Below are positions 22,149 through 34,344 of a stretch of DNA of 64,000 bases, one piece after another. Positions within the stretch are counted from its first letter, which is position 1; each line of letters starts with the position of its first letter. This DNA comes from Smallanthus sonchifolius (taxonomy: Eukaryota; Streptophyta; Magnoliopsida; Asterales; Asteraceae). The stretch spans positions 24,726,001 to 24,790,000 of the forward strand of contig CM042035.1 of NCBI GenBank assembly GCA_023525975.1. Reading direction: 5' to 3'. The notes under the pieces were generated by a model. That model saw only the letters and a program-made list of their open reading frames with translations, was not told the DNA's origin and did no database searches. The position numbers were made by a program, and so were the translations under genes.

Positions 22149-22535
22149 GAAATAACTCTTCCATTCTATTACTTTATCCCCTTCCACACATGACTCATTT
22201 TTACTTGCATTCTCCTCTTGCGCTCGCGTTCCGCCTTACGTCAACACGTGCGTCACCCGCCGGCGAGCGTTTAGTTCTTATACTTCCGTGTACAAAACAT
22301 ATTCCCACGCTCACCCGAGGCGTAAGAATAATTGACTAGTATATGAAGACACACGTGTTCCACTCGACGTCTAACCGTGTGTCTCGCGCGATCGGGCGTT
22401 CCCCGACACGGACCCGCGCGCCCGAGTCTTTACGTACGTTAACCGTTTTTTGACAAAAACTCGTTACGCCCACGTCCGCTTGCATAATAATCAACGGATG
22501 ACGTTGTTTAGAGTAAAAAAAAATAAATTAAAAAA

Positions 22536-22654
22536 GGGGTTGCAACACGAGGACTTCCCAGGGGTCACCCATCCTAGTACTACTCTCGCCCAAGCACGCT
22601 TAACTGTGGAGTTCTGATGGGATCCGGTGCTTTAGTGCTGGTATGATCGCAACC
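22536..22654 (-). rRNA. 5S rRNA gene, copy 45 (119 nt, G48A)
   Basis: One C missing from C91-C95 and G48A just before box A. Shared by copies 47, 49, 62, 65, 68 and 70. Downstream class B, 5' flank P3. Confidence 0.95.
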
Positions 22655-23044
22655 GAAATAACTTTTTCAGTCTATTACTTTATCCCCTTCCACACATGAC
22701 TCATTTTTACTTGCATTCTCCTCTTGCGCGCGCGTTCCGCCTTACGTCAACACGTGCGTCACCCGCAGGCGAGCGTTTAGTTCTTATACTTCCTTGTACA
22801 AAACATATTCCCACGCTCGCCCGGGGCGTAAGAATAATTGACTAGTATATGAAGACACACGTGTTCCACTCGACGTCTAAACGTGTGTCTCCCGCGACCG
22901 GGCGTTCCCCGACACGGACCCGCACGCCCGAGTCTTTACGTACGTTGACCGTTTTTTGACAAAAACTTGTTACGCCCACGCCCGCTTGCAAAATAATCAA
23001 CGGGTGACGTTGTTTTGAGTAAAAAAAAATAATTACTTAAAAAA

Positions 23045-23164
23045 GGGGTTGCAACACGAGGACTTCCCAGGGGGTCACCCATCCTAGTACTACTCTCGCC
23101 CAAGCACGCTTAACTGCGGAGTTCTGATGGGATCCGGTGCTTTAGTGCTGGTATGATCGCAACC
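23045..23164 (-). rRNA. 5S rRNA gene, copy 46
   Basis: 120 nt, array consensus. Downstream class A*, 5' flank P1. Confidence 0.97.
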
Positions 23165-23551
23165 GAAATAACTCTTCCATTCTATTACTTTATCCCCTTC
23201 CACACATGACTCATTTTTACTTGCATTCTCCTCTTGCGCTCGCGTTCCGCCTTACGTCAACACGTGCGTCACCCGCCGGCGAGCGTTTAGTTCTTATACT
23301 TCCGTGTACAAAACATATTCCCACGCTCACCCGAGGCGTAAGAATAATTGACTAGTATATGAAGACACACGTGTTCCACTCGACGTCTAACCGTGTGTCT
23401 CGCGCGATCGGGCGTTCCCCGACACGGACCCGCGCGCCCGAGTCTTTACGTACGTTAACCGTTTTTTGACAAAAACTCGTTACGCCCACGTCCGCTTGCA
23501 TAATAATCAACGGATGACGTTGTTTAGAGTAAAAAAAAATAAATTAAAAAA

Positions 23552-23670
23552 GGGGTTGCAACACGAGGACTTCCCAGGGGTCACCCATCCTAGTACTACT
23601 CTCGCCCAAGCACGCTTAACTGTGGAGTTCTGATGGGATCCGGTGCTTTAGTGCTGGTATGATCGCAACC
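23552..23670 (-). rRNA. 5S rRNA gene, copy 47 (119 nt, G48A)
   Basis: One C missing from C91-C95 and G48A. Downstream class B, 5' flank P3. Confidence 0.95.
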
Positions 23671-24060
23671 GAAATAACTTTTTCAGTCTATTACTTTATC
23701 CCCTTCCACACATGACTCATTTTTACTTGCATTCTCCTCTTGCGCGCGCGTTCCGCCTTACGTCAACACGTGCGTCACCCGCAGGCGAGCGTTTAGTTCT
23801 TATACTTCCTTGTACAAAACATATTCCCACGCTCGCCTGGGGCGTAAGAATAATTGACTAGTATATGAAGACACACGTGTTCCACTCGACGTCTAAACGT
23901 GTGTCTCCCGCGACCGGGCGTTCCCCGACACGGACCCGCACGCCCGAGTCTTTACGTACGTTGACCGTTTTTTGACAAAAACTTGTTACGCCCACGCCCG
24001 CTTGCAAAATAATCAACGGGTGACGTTGTTTTGAGTAAAAAAAAATAATTACTTAAAAAA

Positions 24061-24180
24061 GGGGTTGCAACACGAGGACTTCCCAGGGGGTCACCCATCC
24101 TAGTACTACTCTCGCCCAAGCACGCTTAACTGCGGAGTTCTGATGGGATCCGGTGCTTTAGTGCTGGTATGATCGCAACC
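24061..24180 (-). rRNA. 5S rRNA gene, copy 48
   Basis: 120 nt, array consensus. Downstream class A*, 5' flank P1. Confidence 0.97.
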
Positions 24181-24567
24181 GAAATAACTCTTCCATTCTA
24201 TTACTTTATCCCCTTCCACACATGACTCATTTTTACTTGCATTCTCCTCTTGCGCTCGCGTTCCGCCTTACGTCAACACGTGCGTCACCCGCCGGCGAGC
24301 GTTTAGTTCTTATACTTCCGTGTACAAAACATATTCCCACGCTCACCCGAGGCGTAAGAATAATTGACTAGTATATGAAGACACACGTGTTCCACTCGAC
24401 GTCTAACCGTGTGTCTCGCGCGATCGGGCGTTCCCCGACACGGACCCGCGCGCCCGAGTCTTTACGTACGTTAACCGTTTTTTGACAAAAACTCGTTACG
24501 CCCACGTCCGCTTGCATAATAATCAACGGATGACGTTGTTTAGAGTAAAAAAAAATAAATTAAAAAA

Positions 24568-24686
24568 GGGGTTGCAACACGAGGACTTCCCAGGGGTCAC
24601 CCATCCTAGTACTACTCTCGCCCAAGCACGCTTAACTGTGGAGTTCTGATGGGATCCGGTGCTTTAGTGCTGGTATGATCGCAACC
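24568..24686 (-). rRNA. 5S rRNA gene, copy 49 (119 nt, G48A)
   Basis: One C missing from C91-C95 and G48A. Downstream class B, 5' flank P3; its upstream spacer has CCGACGAGCG rather than the GCAGGCGAGCG of copies 45 and 47. Confidence 0.95.
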
Positions 24687-25073
24687 GAAATAACTTTTTC
24701 AGTCTATTACTTTATCCCCTTCCACACATGACTCATTTTTACTTGCATTCTCCTCTTGCGCGCGCGTTCCGCCTTACGTCAACACGTGCGTCACCCGCCG
24801 ACGAGCGTTTAGTTCTTATACTTCCTTGTACAAAACATATTCCCACGCTCACCCGGGGCGTAAGAATAATTGACTAGTATATGAAGACACACGTGTTCCA
24901 CTCGACGTCTAACCGTGTGTCTCCCGCGATCGGGCGTTCCCCGACACGGACCCGCGCGCCCTAGTCTTTATGTACGTTAACCGTTTTTTGACAAAAACTC
25001 GTTACGCCCACGTCCGCTTGCATAATAATCAACGGATGACGTTGTTTAGAGTAAAAAAAAATAAATTTAAAAA

Positions 25074-25193
25074 GGGGTTGCAACACGAGGACTTCCCAGG
25101 GGGTCACCCATCCTAGTACTACTCTCGCCCAAGCACGCTTAACTGCGGAGTTCTGATGGGATCCGGTGCTTTAGTGTTGGTATGATCGCAACC
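25074..25193 (-). rRNA. 5S rRNA gene, copy 50
   Basis: G17A. Downstream class C with CCCTAGTC, 5' flank P1; the upstream spacer has several private changes (CACACGTGACTC, GTTCCTCC). Confidence 0.95.
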
Positions 25194-25583
25194 GAAATAA
25201 CTCTTCCATTCTATTACTTTATCCCCTTCCACACGTGACTCATTTTTACTTGCATTCTCCTCTTGCGCGTGCGTTCCTCCTTACGTCAACACGTGCCTCA
25301 CCCGCAGGCGAGCGTTTAGTTCTTATACTTCCTTGTACAAAACATATTCCCACGCTCACCCGGGGCGTAAGAATAATTGACTAGTATATGAAGACACACG
25401 TGTTCCACTCGACGTCTAAACGTGTGTCTCCCGCGATCGGGCGTTCCCCGACACGGACCCGCGCGCCCGAGTCTTTACGTACGTTGACCGTTTTTTGACA
25501 AAAACTTGTTACGCCCACGCCCGCTTGCAAAATAATCAACGGGTGACGTTGTTTTGAGTAAAAAAAAATAATTACTTAAAAAA

Positions 25584-25703
25584 GGGGTTGCAACACGAGG
25601 ACTTCCCAGGGGGTCACCCATCCTAGTACTACTCTCGCTCAAGCACGCTTAACTGCGGAGTTCTGATGGGATCCGGTGCTTTAGTGCTGGTATGATCGCA
25701 ACC
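25584..25703 (-). rRNA. 5S rRNA gene, copy 51
   Basis: G65A at the end of box A. Downstream class A, 5' flank P2. Confidence 0.95.
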
Positions 25704-26093
25704 GAAATAACTCTTTCATTCTATTACTTTATCCCCTTCCACACATGACTCATTTTTACTTGCATTCTCCTCTTGCGCGCGCGTTCCGCCTTACGTCAAC
25801 ACGTGCGTCACCCGCCGGCGAGCGTTTAGTTCTTATACTTCCTTGTACAAAACATATTCCCACGCTCACCCGGGGCGTAAGAATAATTGACTAGTATATG
25901 AAGAAACACGTGTTCCACTCGACGTCTAAACGTGTGTCTCCCGCGATCGGGCGTTCCCCGACACGGACCCGCGCGCCCGAGTCTTTACGTACGTTTACCG
26001 TTTTTTAACAAAAACTCGTTACGCCCACTCCCGCTTGGATAATAATCAACGGGTGACGTTGTTTAGAGTAAAAAAAAATAATAACTTAAAAAA

Positions 26094-26213
26094 GGGGTTG
26101 CAACACGAGGACTTCCCACGGGGTCACCCATCCTAGTACTACTCTCGCCCAAGCACGCTTAACTACGGAGTTCTGATGGGATCCGGTGCTTTAGTGCTGG
26201 TATGATCGCAACC
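26094..26213 (-). rRNA. 5S rRNA gene, copy 52 (class D variant)
   Basis: C49T and C95G. Downstream class D with GAAGAAACACG; 5' flank P1 with TTTTTAATTGC further up. First member of the most divergent unit family. Confidence 0.93.
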
Positions 26214-26601
26214 GAAATAACTCTTCCATTCTATTACTTTATCCCCTTCCACACATGACTCATTTTTAATTGCATTCTCCTCTTGCGCGGGCGTTCCGCC
26301 TTACGTCAACACGTGCGTCACCCGCCGGCGAGCGTTTAGTTCTTATACTTCCTTGTACAAAACATATTCCCACGCTCACCCGAGGCGTAAGAATAATTGA
26401 CTAGTATAAGAAGACACACGTGTTCCACTCGACGTCTAACCGTGTGTCTCCCGCGATCGGGCGTTCCCCGACACGGACCCGCGCGCCCGAGTCTTTACGT
26501 ACGTTGACCGTTTTTTGATAAAAACTCGTTACGCCCACGTCCGCTTGCATAATAATCAACGGATGACGTTATTTAGAGTAAAAAAAAAATAAATTAAAAA
26601 A

Positions 26602-26721
26602 GGGGTTGCAACACGAGGACTTCCCAGGGGGTCACCTATCCTAGTACTACTCTCGTCCAAGCACGCTTAACTGCGGAGTTCTGATGGGATCCGGTGGTTT
26701 AGTGCTGGTATGATCGCAACC
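26602..26721 (-). rRNA. 5S rRNA gene, copy 53 (class E, multiple changes)
   Basis: G85A in box C, G66A in box A and G25C. Three changes, two of them in promoter elements, make this a likely weak or dead copy. Downstream class E; 5' flank P2 with TTACTCA upstream. Confidence 0.92.
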
Positions 26722-27110
26722 GAAATAACTCTTTCATTCTATTACTTTATCCCCTTCCACACATTACTCATTTTTACTTGCATTCTCCTCTTGCGCGCGC
26801 GTTCCACCTTACGTCAACACGTGCGTCACCCGCCGGCGAGCGTTTAGTTCTTATACTTCCTTGTACAAAACATATTCCCACGCTCACCCGGGGCGTAAGA
26901 ATAATTGACTAGTATATGAAGACACACGTGTTCCACTCGACGTCTAAACGTGTGTCTCCCGCGATCGGGCGTTCCCCGACACGGACCCGCGCGCCCGAGT
27001 CTTTACGTACGTTGACCGTTTTTTGACAAAAACTTGTTACGCCCACGCCCGCTTGCAAAATAATCAACGGGTGACGTTGTTTTGAGTAAAAAAAATAATT
27101 ACTTAAAAAA

Positions 27111-27230
27111 GGGGTTGCAACACGAGGACTTCCCAGGGGGTCACCCATCCTAGTACTACTCTCGCCCAAGCACGCTTAACTGCGGAGTTCTGATGGGATC
27201 CGGTGCTTTAGTGCTGGTATGATCGCAACC
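27111..27230 (-). rRNA. 5S rRNA gene, copy 54
   Basis: 120 nt, array consensus. Downstream class A; 5' flank P3 with TATCCTCTTCC. Confidence 0.97.
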
Positions 27231-27620
27231 GAAATAACTTTTTCAGTCTATTACTTTATCCTCTTCCACACATGACTCATTTTTACTTGCATTCTCCTCT
27301 TGCGCGCGCGTTCCGCCTTACGTCAACACGTGCGTCACCCGCCGGCGAGCGTTTAGTTCTTATACTTCCTTGTACAAAACATATTCCCACGCTCACCCGG
27401 GGCGTAAGAATAATTGACTAGTATATGAAGACACACGTGTTCCACTCGACGTCTAAACGTGTGTCTCCCGCGATCGGGAGTTCCCCGACACGGACCCGCG
27501 CGCCCGAGTCTTTACGTACGTTGACCGTTTTTTGACAAAAACTTGTTACGCCCACGCCCGCTTGCAAAATAATCAACGGGTGACGTTGTTTTGAGTAAAA
27601 AAAAATAATTACTTAAAAAA

Positions 27621-27740
27621 GGGGTTTCAACACGAGGACTTCCCAGGGGGTCACCCATCCTAGTACTACTCTCGCCCAAGCACGCTTAACTGCGGAGTTC
27701 TGATGGGATCCGGTGCTTTAGTGCTGGTATGATCGCAACC
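27621..27740 (-). rRNA. 5S rRNA gene, copy 55 (helix I mismatch)
   Basis: C114A breaks the G5-C114 pair of helix I; shared with copies 73, 78 and 82. Downstream class Ag, 5' flank P2. Confidence 0.94.
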
Positions 27741-28130
27741 GAAATAACTCTTTCATTCTATTACTTTATCCCCTTCCACACATGACTCATTTTTACTTGC
27801 ATTCTCCTCTTGCGCGCGCGTTCCGCATTACGTCAACACGTGCGTCACCCGTCGGCGAGCGTTTAGTTCTTATACTTCCTTGTACAAAACATATTCCCAC
27901 GCTCACCCGGGGCGTAAGAATAATTGACTAGTATATGAAGACACACGTGTTCCACTCGACGTCTAACCGTGTGTCTCCCGCGATCGGGCGTTCCCCGACA
28001 CGGACCCGCGCGCCCGAGTCTTTACGTACGTTGACCGTTTTTTGACAAAAACTTGTTACGCCCACGCCCGCTTGCAAAATAATCAACGGGTGACGTTGTT
28101 TTGAGTAAAAAAAAATAATTACTTAAAAAA

Positions 28131-28250
28131 GGGGTTGCAACACGAGGACTTCCCAGGGGGTCACCCATCCTAGTACTACTCTCGCCCAAGCACGCTTAAC
28201 TGCGGAGTTCTGATGGGATCCGGTGCTTTAGTGCTGGTATGATCGCAACC
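28131..28250 (-). rRNA. 5S rRNA gene, copy 56
   Basis: 120 nt, array consensus. Downstream class A but with TAACCG, 5' flank P2. Confidence 0.97.
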
Positions 28251-28640
28251 GAAATAACTCTTTCATTCTATTACTTTATCCCCTTCCACACATGACTCAT
28301 TTTTACTTGCATTCTCCTCTTGCGCGCGCGTTCCGCCTTACGTCAACACGTGCGTCACCCGCCGGCGAGCGTTTAGTTCTTATACTTCCTTGTACAAAAC
28401 ATATTCCCACGCTCACCCGGGGCGTAAGAATAATTGACTAGTATATGAAGATACACGTGTTCCACTCGACGTCTAAACGTGTGTCTCCCGCGATCGGGCG
28501 TTCCCCGACACGGACCCGCGCGCCCGAGTCTTTACGTACGTTTACCGTTTTTTAACAAAAACTCGTTACGCCCACTCCCGCTTGGATAATAATCAACGGG
28601 TGACGTTGTTTAGAGTAAAAAAAAATAATAACTTAAAAAA

Positions 28641-28760
28641 GGGGTTGCAACACGAGGACTTCCCACGGGGTCACCCATCCTAGTACTACTCTCGCCCAAG
28701 CACGCTTAACTACGGAGTTCTGATGGGATCCGGTGCTTTAGTGCTGGTATGATCGCAACC
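28641..28760 (-). rRNA. 5S rRNA gene, copy 57 (class D variant)
   Basis: C49T and C95G. Downstream class D with GAAGATACACG, 5' flank P1. Confidence 0.93.
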
Positions 28761-29147
28761 GAAATAACTCTTCCATTCTATTACTTTATCCCCTTCCACA
28801 CATGACTCATTTTTAATTGCATTCTCCTCTTGCGCGCGCGTTCCGCCTTACGTCAACACGTGCGTCACCCGCCGGCGAGCGTTTAGTTCTTATACTTCCT
28901 TGTACAAAACATATTCCCACGCTCACCCGAGGCGTAAGAATAATTGACTAGTATAAGAAGACACACGTGTTCCACTCGACGTCTAACCGTGTGTCTCGCG
29001 CGATCGGGCGTTCCCCGACACGGACCCGCGCGCCCGAGTCTTTACGTACGTTAACCGTTTTTTGATAAAAACTCGTTACGCCCACGTCCGCTTGCATAAT
29101 AATCAACGGATGACGTTGTTTAGAGTAAAAAAAAATAAATTAAAAAA

Positions 29148-29266
29148 GGGGTTGCAACACGAGGACTTCCCAGGGGTCACCCATCCTAGTACTACTCTCG
29201 CCCAAGCACGCTTAACTGCGGAGTTCTGATGGGATCCGGTGCTTTAGTGCTGGTATGATCGCAACC
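29148..29266 (-). rRNA. 5S rRNA gene, copy 58 (119 nt)
   Basis: One C missing from C91-C95. The downstream spacer starts like E (AGTATAAGAAG) and continues as B; 5' flank P3. Confidence 0.95.
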
Positions 29267-29653
29267 GAAATAACTTTTTCAGTCTATTACTTTATCCCCT
29301 TCCACACATGACTCATTTTTACTTGCATTCTCCTCTTGCGCGCGCGTTCCGCCTTACGTCAACACGTGCGTCACCCGCCGACGAGCGTTTAGTTCTTATA
29401 CTTCCTTGTACAAAACATATTCCCACGCTCACCCGGGGCGTAAGAATAATTGACTAGTATATGAAGACACACGTGTTCCACTCGACGTCTAACCGTGTGT
29501 CTCCCGCGATCGGGCGTTCCCCGACACGGACCCGCGCGCCCGAGTCTTTACGTACGTTAACCGTTTTTTGACAAAAACTCGTTACGCCCACGTCCGCTTG
29601 CATAATAATCAACGGATGACGTTGTTTAGAGTAAAAAAAAATAAATTTAAAAA

Positions 29654-29773
29654 GGGGTTGCAACACGAGGACTTCCCAGGGGGTCACCCATCCTAGTACT
29701 ACTCTCGCCCAAGCACGCTTAACTGCGGAGTTCTGATGGGATCCGGTGCTTTAGTGCTGGTATGATCGCAACC
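29654..29773 (-). rRNA. 5S rRNA gene, copy 59
   Basis: 120 nt, array consensus. Downstream class C, 5' flank P1. Confidence 0.97.
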
Positions 29774-30163
29774 GAAATAACTCTTCCATTCTATTACTTT
29801 ATCCCCTTCCACACATGACTCATTTTTACTTGCATTCTCCTCTTGCGCGCGCGTTCCGCCTTACGTCAACACGTGCGTCACCCGCAGGCGAGCGTTTAGT
29901 TCTTATACTTCCTTGTACAAAACATATTCCCACGCTCGCCCGGGGCGTAAGAATAATTGACTAGTATATGAAGACACACGTGTTCCACTCGACGTCTAAA
30001 CGTGTGTCTCCCGCGACCGGGCGTTCCCCGACACGGACCCGCACGCCCGAGTCTTTACGTACGTTGACCGTTTTTTGACAAAAACTTGTTACGCCCACGC
30101 CCGCTTGCAAAATAATCAACGGGTGACGTTGTTTTGAGTAAAAAAAAATAATTACTTAAAAAA

Positions 30164-30283
30164 GGGGTTGCAACACGAGGACTTCCCAGGGGGTCACCCA
30201 TCCTAGTACTACTCTCGCCCAAGCACGCTTAACTGCGGAGTTCTGATGGGATCCGGTGCTTTAGTGCTGGTATGATCGCAACC
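30164..30283 (-). rRNA. 5S rRNA gene, copy 60
   Basis: 120 nt, array consensus. Downstream class A*, 5' flank P1. Confidence 0.97.
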
Positions 30284-30673
30284 GAAATAACTCTTCCATT
30301 CTATTACTTTATCCCCTTCCACACATGACTCATTTTTACTTGCATTCTCCTCTTGCGCTCGCGTTCCGCCTTACGTCAACACGTGCGTCACCCGCCGGCG
30401 AGCGTTTAGTTCTTATACTTCCGTGTACAAAACATATTCCCACGCTCACCCGAGGCGTAAGAATAATTGACTAGTATATGAAGACACACGTGTTCCACTC
30501 GACGTCTAAACGTGTGTCTCCCGCGACCGGGCGTTCCCCGACACGGACCCGCACGCCCGAGTCTTTACGTACGTTGACCGTTTTTTGACAAAAACTTGTT
30601 ACGCCCACGCCCGCTTGCAAAATAATCAACGGGTGACGTTGTTTTGAGTAAAAAAAAATAATTACTTAAAAAA

Positions 30674-30793
30674 GGGGTTGCAACACGAGGACTTCCCAGG
30701 GGGTCACCCATCCTAGTACTACTCTCGCCCAAGCACGCTTAACTGCGGAGTTCTGATGGGATCCGGTGCTTTAGTGCTGGTATGATCGCAACC
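30674..30793 (-). rRNA. 5S rRNA gene, copy 61
   Basis: 120 nt, array consensus. Downstream class A*, 5' flank P1. Two A* units stand side by side here, unlike in the dimers. Confidence 0.97.
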
Positions 30794-31180
30794 GAAATAA
30801 CTCTTCCATTCTATTACTTTATCCCCTTCCACACATGACTCATTTTTACTTGCATTCTCCTCTTGCGCTCGCGTTCCGCCTTACGTCAACACGTGCGTCA
30901 CCCGCCGGCGAGCGTTTAGTTCTTATACTTCCGTGTACAAAACATATTCCCACGCTCACCCGAGGCGTAAGAATAATTGACTAGTATATGAAGACACACG
31001 TGTTCCACTCGACGTCTAACCGTGTGTCTCGCGCGATCGGGCGTTCCCCGACACGGACCCGCGCGCCCGAGTCTTTACGTACGTTAACCGTTTTTTGACA
31101 AAAACTCGTTACGCCCACGTCCGCTTGCATAATAATCAACGGATGACGTTGTTTAGAGTAAAAAAAAATAAATTAAAAAA

Positions 31181-31299
31181 GGGGTTGCAACACGAGGACT
31201 TCCCAGGGGTCACCCATCCTAGTACTACTCTCGCCCAAGCACGCTTAACTGTGGAGTTCTGATGGGATCCGGTGCTTTAGTGCTGGTATGATCGCAACC
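31181..31299 (-). rRNA. 5S rRNA gene, copy 62 (119 nt, recombinant)
   Basis: One C missing from C91-C95 and G48A as in class B genes, but the 5' flank is P1 as in A*. The switch lies between 31253 and 31308, inside or at the edge of the gene. Confidence 0.95.
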
Positions 31300-31686
31300 G
31301 AAATAACTCTTCCATTCTATTACTTTATCCCCTTCCACACATGACTCATTTTTACTTGCATTCTCCTCTTGCGCTCGCGTTCCGCCTTACGTCAACACGT
31401 GCGTCACCCGCCGGCGAGCGTTTAGTTCTTATACTTCCGTGTACAAAACATATTCCCACGCTCACCCGAGGCGTAAGAATAATTGACTAGTATATGAAGA
31501 CACACGTGTTCCACTCGACGTCTAACCGTGTGTCTCGCGCGATCGGGCGTTCCCCGACACGGACCCGCGCGCTCGAGTCTTTACGTACGTTAACCGTTTT
31601 TTGACAAAAACTCGTTACGCCCACGTCCGCTTGCATAATAATCAACGGATGACGTTGTTTAGAGTAAAAAAAAATAAATTAAAAAA

Positions 31687-31805
31687 GGGGTTGCAACACG
31701 AGGACTTCCCAGGGGTCACCCATCCTAGTACTACTCTCGCCCAAGCACGCTTAACTGCGGAGTTCTGATGGGATCCGGTGCTTTAGTGCTGGTATGATCG
31801 CAACC
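31687..31805 (-). rRNA. 5S rRNA gene, copy 63 (119 nt)
   Basis: One C missing from C91-C95. Downstream class B with a private XhoI site CTCGAG near 31572, 5' flank P3. Confidence 0.96.
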
Positions 31806-32195
31806 GAAATAACTTTTTCAGTCTATTACTTTATCCCCTTCCACACATGACTCATTTTTACTTGCATTCTCCTCTTGCGCGCGCGTTCCGCCTTACGTCA
31901 ACACGTGCGTCACCCGCAGGCGAGCGTTTAGTTCTTATACTTCCTTGTACAAAACATATTCCCACGCTCGCCCGGGGCGTAAGAATAATTGACTAGTATA
32001 TGAAGACACACGTGTTCCACTCGACGTCTAAACGTGTGTCTCCCGCGACCGGGCGTTCCCCGACACGGACCCGCACGCCCGAGTCTTTACGTACGTTGAC
32101 CGTTTTTTGACAAAAACTTGTTACGCCCACGCCCGCTTGCAAAATAATCAACGGGTGACGTTGTTTTGAGTAAAAAAAAATAATTACTTAAAAAA

Positions 32196-32315
32196 GGGGT
32201 TGCAACACGAGGACTTCCCAGGGGGTCACCCATCCTAGTACTACTCTCGCCCAAGCACGCTTAACTGCGGAGTTCTGATGGGATCCGGTGCTTTAGTGCT
32301 GGTATGATCGCAACC
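32196..32315 (-). rRNA. 5S rRNA gene, copy 64
   Basis: 120 nt, array consensus. Downstream class A*, 5' flank P1. Confidence 0.97.
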
Positions 32316-32703
32316 GAAATAACTCTTCCATTCTATTACTTTATCCCCTTCCACACATGACTCATTTTTACTTGCATTCTCCTCTTGCGCTCGCGTTCCG
32401 CCTTACGTCAACACGTGCGTCACCCGCCGGCGAGCGTTTAGTTCTTATACTTCCGTGTACAAAACATATTCCCACGCTCACCCGAGGCGTAAGAATAATT
32501 GACTAGTATATGAAGACACACGTGTTCCACTCGACGTCTAACCGTGTGTCTCGCGCGATCGGGCGTTCCCCGACACGGACCCGCGCGCCCGAGTCTTTAC
32601 GTACGTTAACCGTTTTTTTGACAAAAACTCGTTACGCCCACGTCCGCTTGCATAATAATCAACGGATGACGTTGTTTAGAGTAAAAAAAAATAAATTAAA
32701 AAA

Positions 32704-32822
32704 GGGGTTGCAACACGAGGACTTCCCAGGGGTCACCCATCCTAGTACTACTCTCGCCCAAGCACGCTTAACTGTGGAGTTCTGATGGGATCCGGTGCTT
32801 TAGTGCTGGTATGATCGCAACC
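32704..32822 (-). rRNA. 5S rRNA gene, copy 65 (119 nt, G48A)
   Basis: One C missing from C91-C95 and G48A. Downstream class B with a seven-T run, 5' flank P3. Confidence 0.95.
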
Positions 32823-33209
32823 GAAATAACTTTTTCAGTCTATTACTTTATCCCCTTCCACACATGACTCATTTTTACTTGCATTCTCCTCTTGCGCGCG
32901 CGTTCCGCCTTACGTCAACACGTGCGTCACCCGCCGACGAGCGTTTAGTTCTTATACTTCCTTGTACAAAACATATTCCCACGCTCACCCGGGGCGTAAG
33001 AATAATTGACTAGTATATGAAGACACACGTGTTCCACTCGACGTCTAACCGTGTGTCTCCCGCGATCGGGCGTTCCCCGACACGGACCCGCGCGCCCTAG
33101 TCTTTACGTACGTTAACCGTTTTTTGACAAAAACTCGTTACGCCCACGTCCGCTTGCATAATAATCAACGGATGACGTTGTTTAGAGTAAAAAAAAATAA
33201 ATTTAAAAA

Positions 33210-33329
33210 GGGGTTGCAACACGAGGACTTCCCAGGGGGTCACCCATCCTAGTACTACTCTCGCCCAAGCACGCTTAACTGCGGAGTTCTGATGGGATCC
33301 GGTGCTTTAGTGCTGGTATTATCGCAACC
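33210..33329 (-). rRNA. 5S rRNA gene, copy 66
   Basis: C10A, private to this copy. Downstream class C with CCCTAGTC, 5' flank P1. Confidence 0.95.
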
Positions 33330-33718
33330 GAAATAACTCTTCCATTCTATTACTTTATCCCCTTCCACACATGACTCATTTTTACTTGCATTCTCCTCTT
33401 GCGCGTGCGTTCCGCCTTACGTCAACACGTGCCTCACCCGCCGGCGAGCGTTTAGTTCTTATACTTCCTTGTACAAAACATATTCCCACGCTCACCCGGG
33501 GCGTAAGAATAATTGACTAGTATATGAAGACACACGTGTTCCACTCGACGTCTAAACGTGTGTCTCCCGCGATCGGGCGTTCCCCGACACGGACCCGCGC
33601 GCCCGAGTCTTTACGTACGTTGACCGTTTTTTGACAAAAACTTGTTACGCCCACGCCCGCTTGCAAAATAATCAACGGGTGACGTTGTTTTGAGTAAAAA
33701 AAATAATTACTTAAAAAA

Positions 33719-33838
33719 GGGGTTGCAACACGAGGACTTCCCAGGGGGTCACCCATCCTAGTACTACTCTCGCCCAAGCACGCTTAACTGCGGAGTTCTG
33801 ATGGGATCCGGTGCTTTAGTGCTGGTATGATCGCAACC
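33719..33838 (-). rRNA. 5S rRNA gene, copy 67
   Basis: 120 nt, array consensus. Downstream class A; 5' flank P3 with TATCCTCTTCC. Confidence 0.97.
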
Positions 33839-34225
33839 GAAATAACTTTTTCAGTCTATTACTTTATCCTCTTCCACACATGACTCATTTTTACTTGCAT
33901 TCTCCTCTTGCGCGCGCGTTCCGCCTTACGTCAACACGTGCGTCACCCGCCGGCGAGCGTTTAGTTCTTATACTTCCTTGTACAAAACATATTCCCACGC
34001 TCACCCGGGGCGTAAGAATAATTGACTAGTATATGAAGACACACGTGTTCCACTCGACGTCTAAACGTGTGTCTCCCGCGATTGGGAGTTCCCCGACACG
34101 GACCCGCGCGCCCGAGTCTTTACGTACGTTGACCGTTTTTTGACAAAAACTTGTTACGCCCACGCCCGCTTGCAAAATAATCAACGGATGACGTTGTTTA
34201 GAGTAAAAAAAAATAAATTAAAAAA

Positions 34226-34344
34226 GGGGTTGCAACACGAGGACTTCCCAGGGGTCACCCATCCTAGTACTACTCTCGCCCAAGCACGCTTAACTGTGGA
34301 GTTCTGATGGGATCCGGTGCTTTAGTGCTGGTATGATCGCAACC
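34226..34344 (-). rRNA. 5S rRNA gene, copy 68 (119 nt, recombinant spacer)
   Basis: One C missing from C91-C95 and G48A. The spacer begins as Ag and turns into B between about 34176 and 34187, within AATAATCAACGG. 5' flank P3. Confidence 0.95.

Larger units (their letters stand above)
21830..24877 (-). repeat. Dimeric A*-B repeat, three copies of 1016 bp
   Basis: Units 44-45, 46-47 and 48-49 alternate an A* unit (consensus gene) with a B unit (119-nt gene with G48A). Block starts at 21830, 22846 and 23862 are 1016 bp apart, and the next unit begins at 24878. Copies 44, 46 and 48 carry the A* markers GACCGGGCG and CCCGCACG. Confidence 0.9.
26913..28951 (-). repeat. Four-unit segment repeated at 36059-38097
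   Basis: Units 54-57 (A with P3 flank, Ag, A with TAACCG, D) match units 72-75 in order, in private markers and in total length, 2039 bp each. The two segments are 9146 bp apart. They share gene changes C114A (copies 55, 73) and C49T with C95G (copies 57, 75). Confidence 0.88.
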
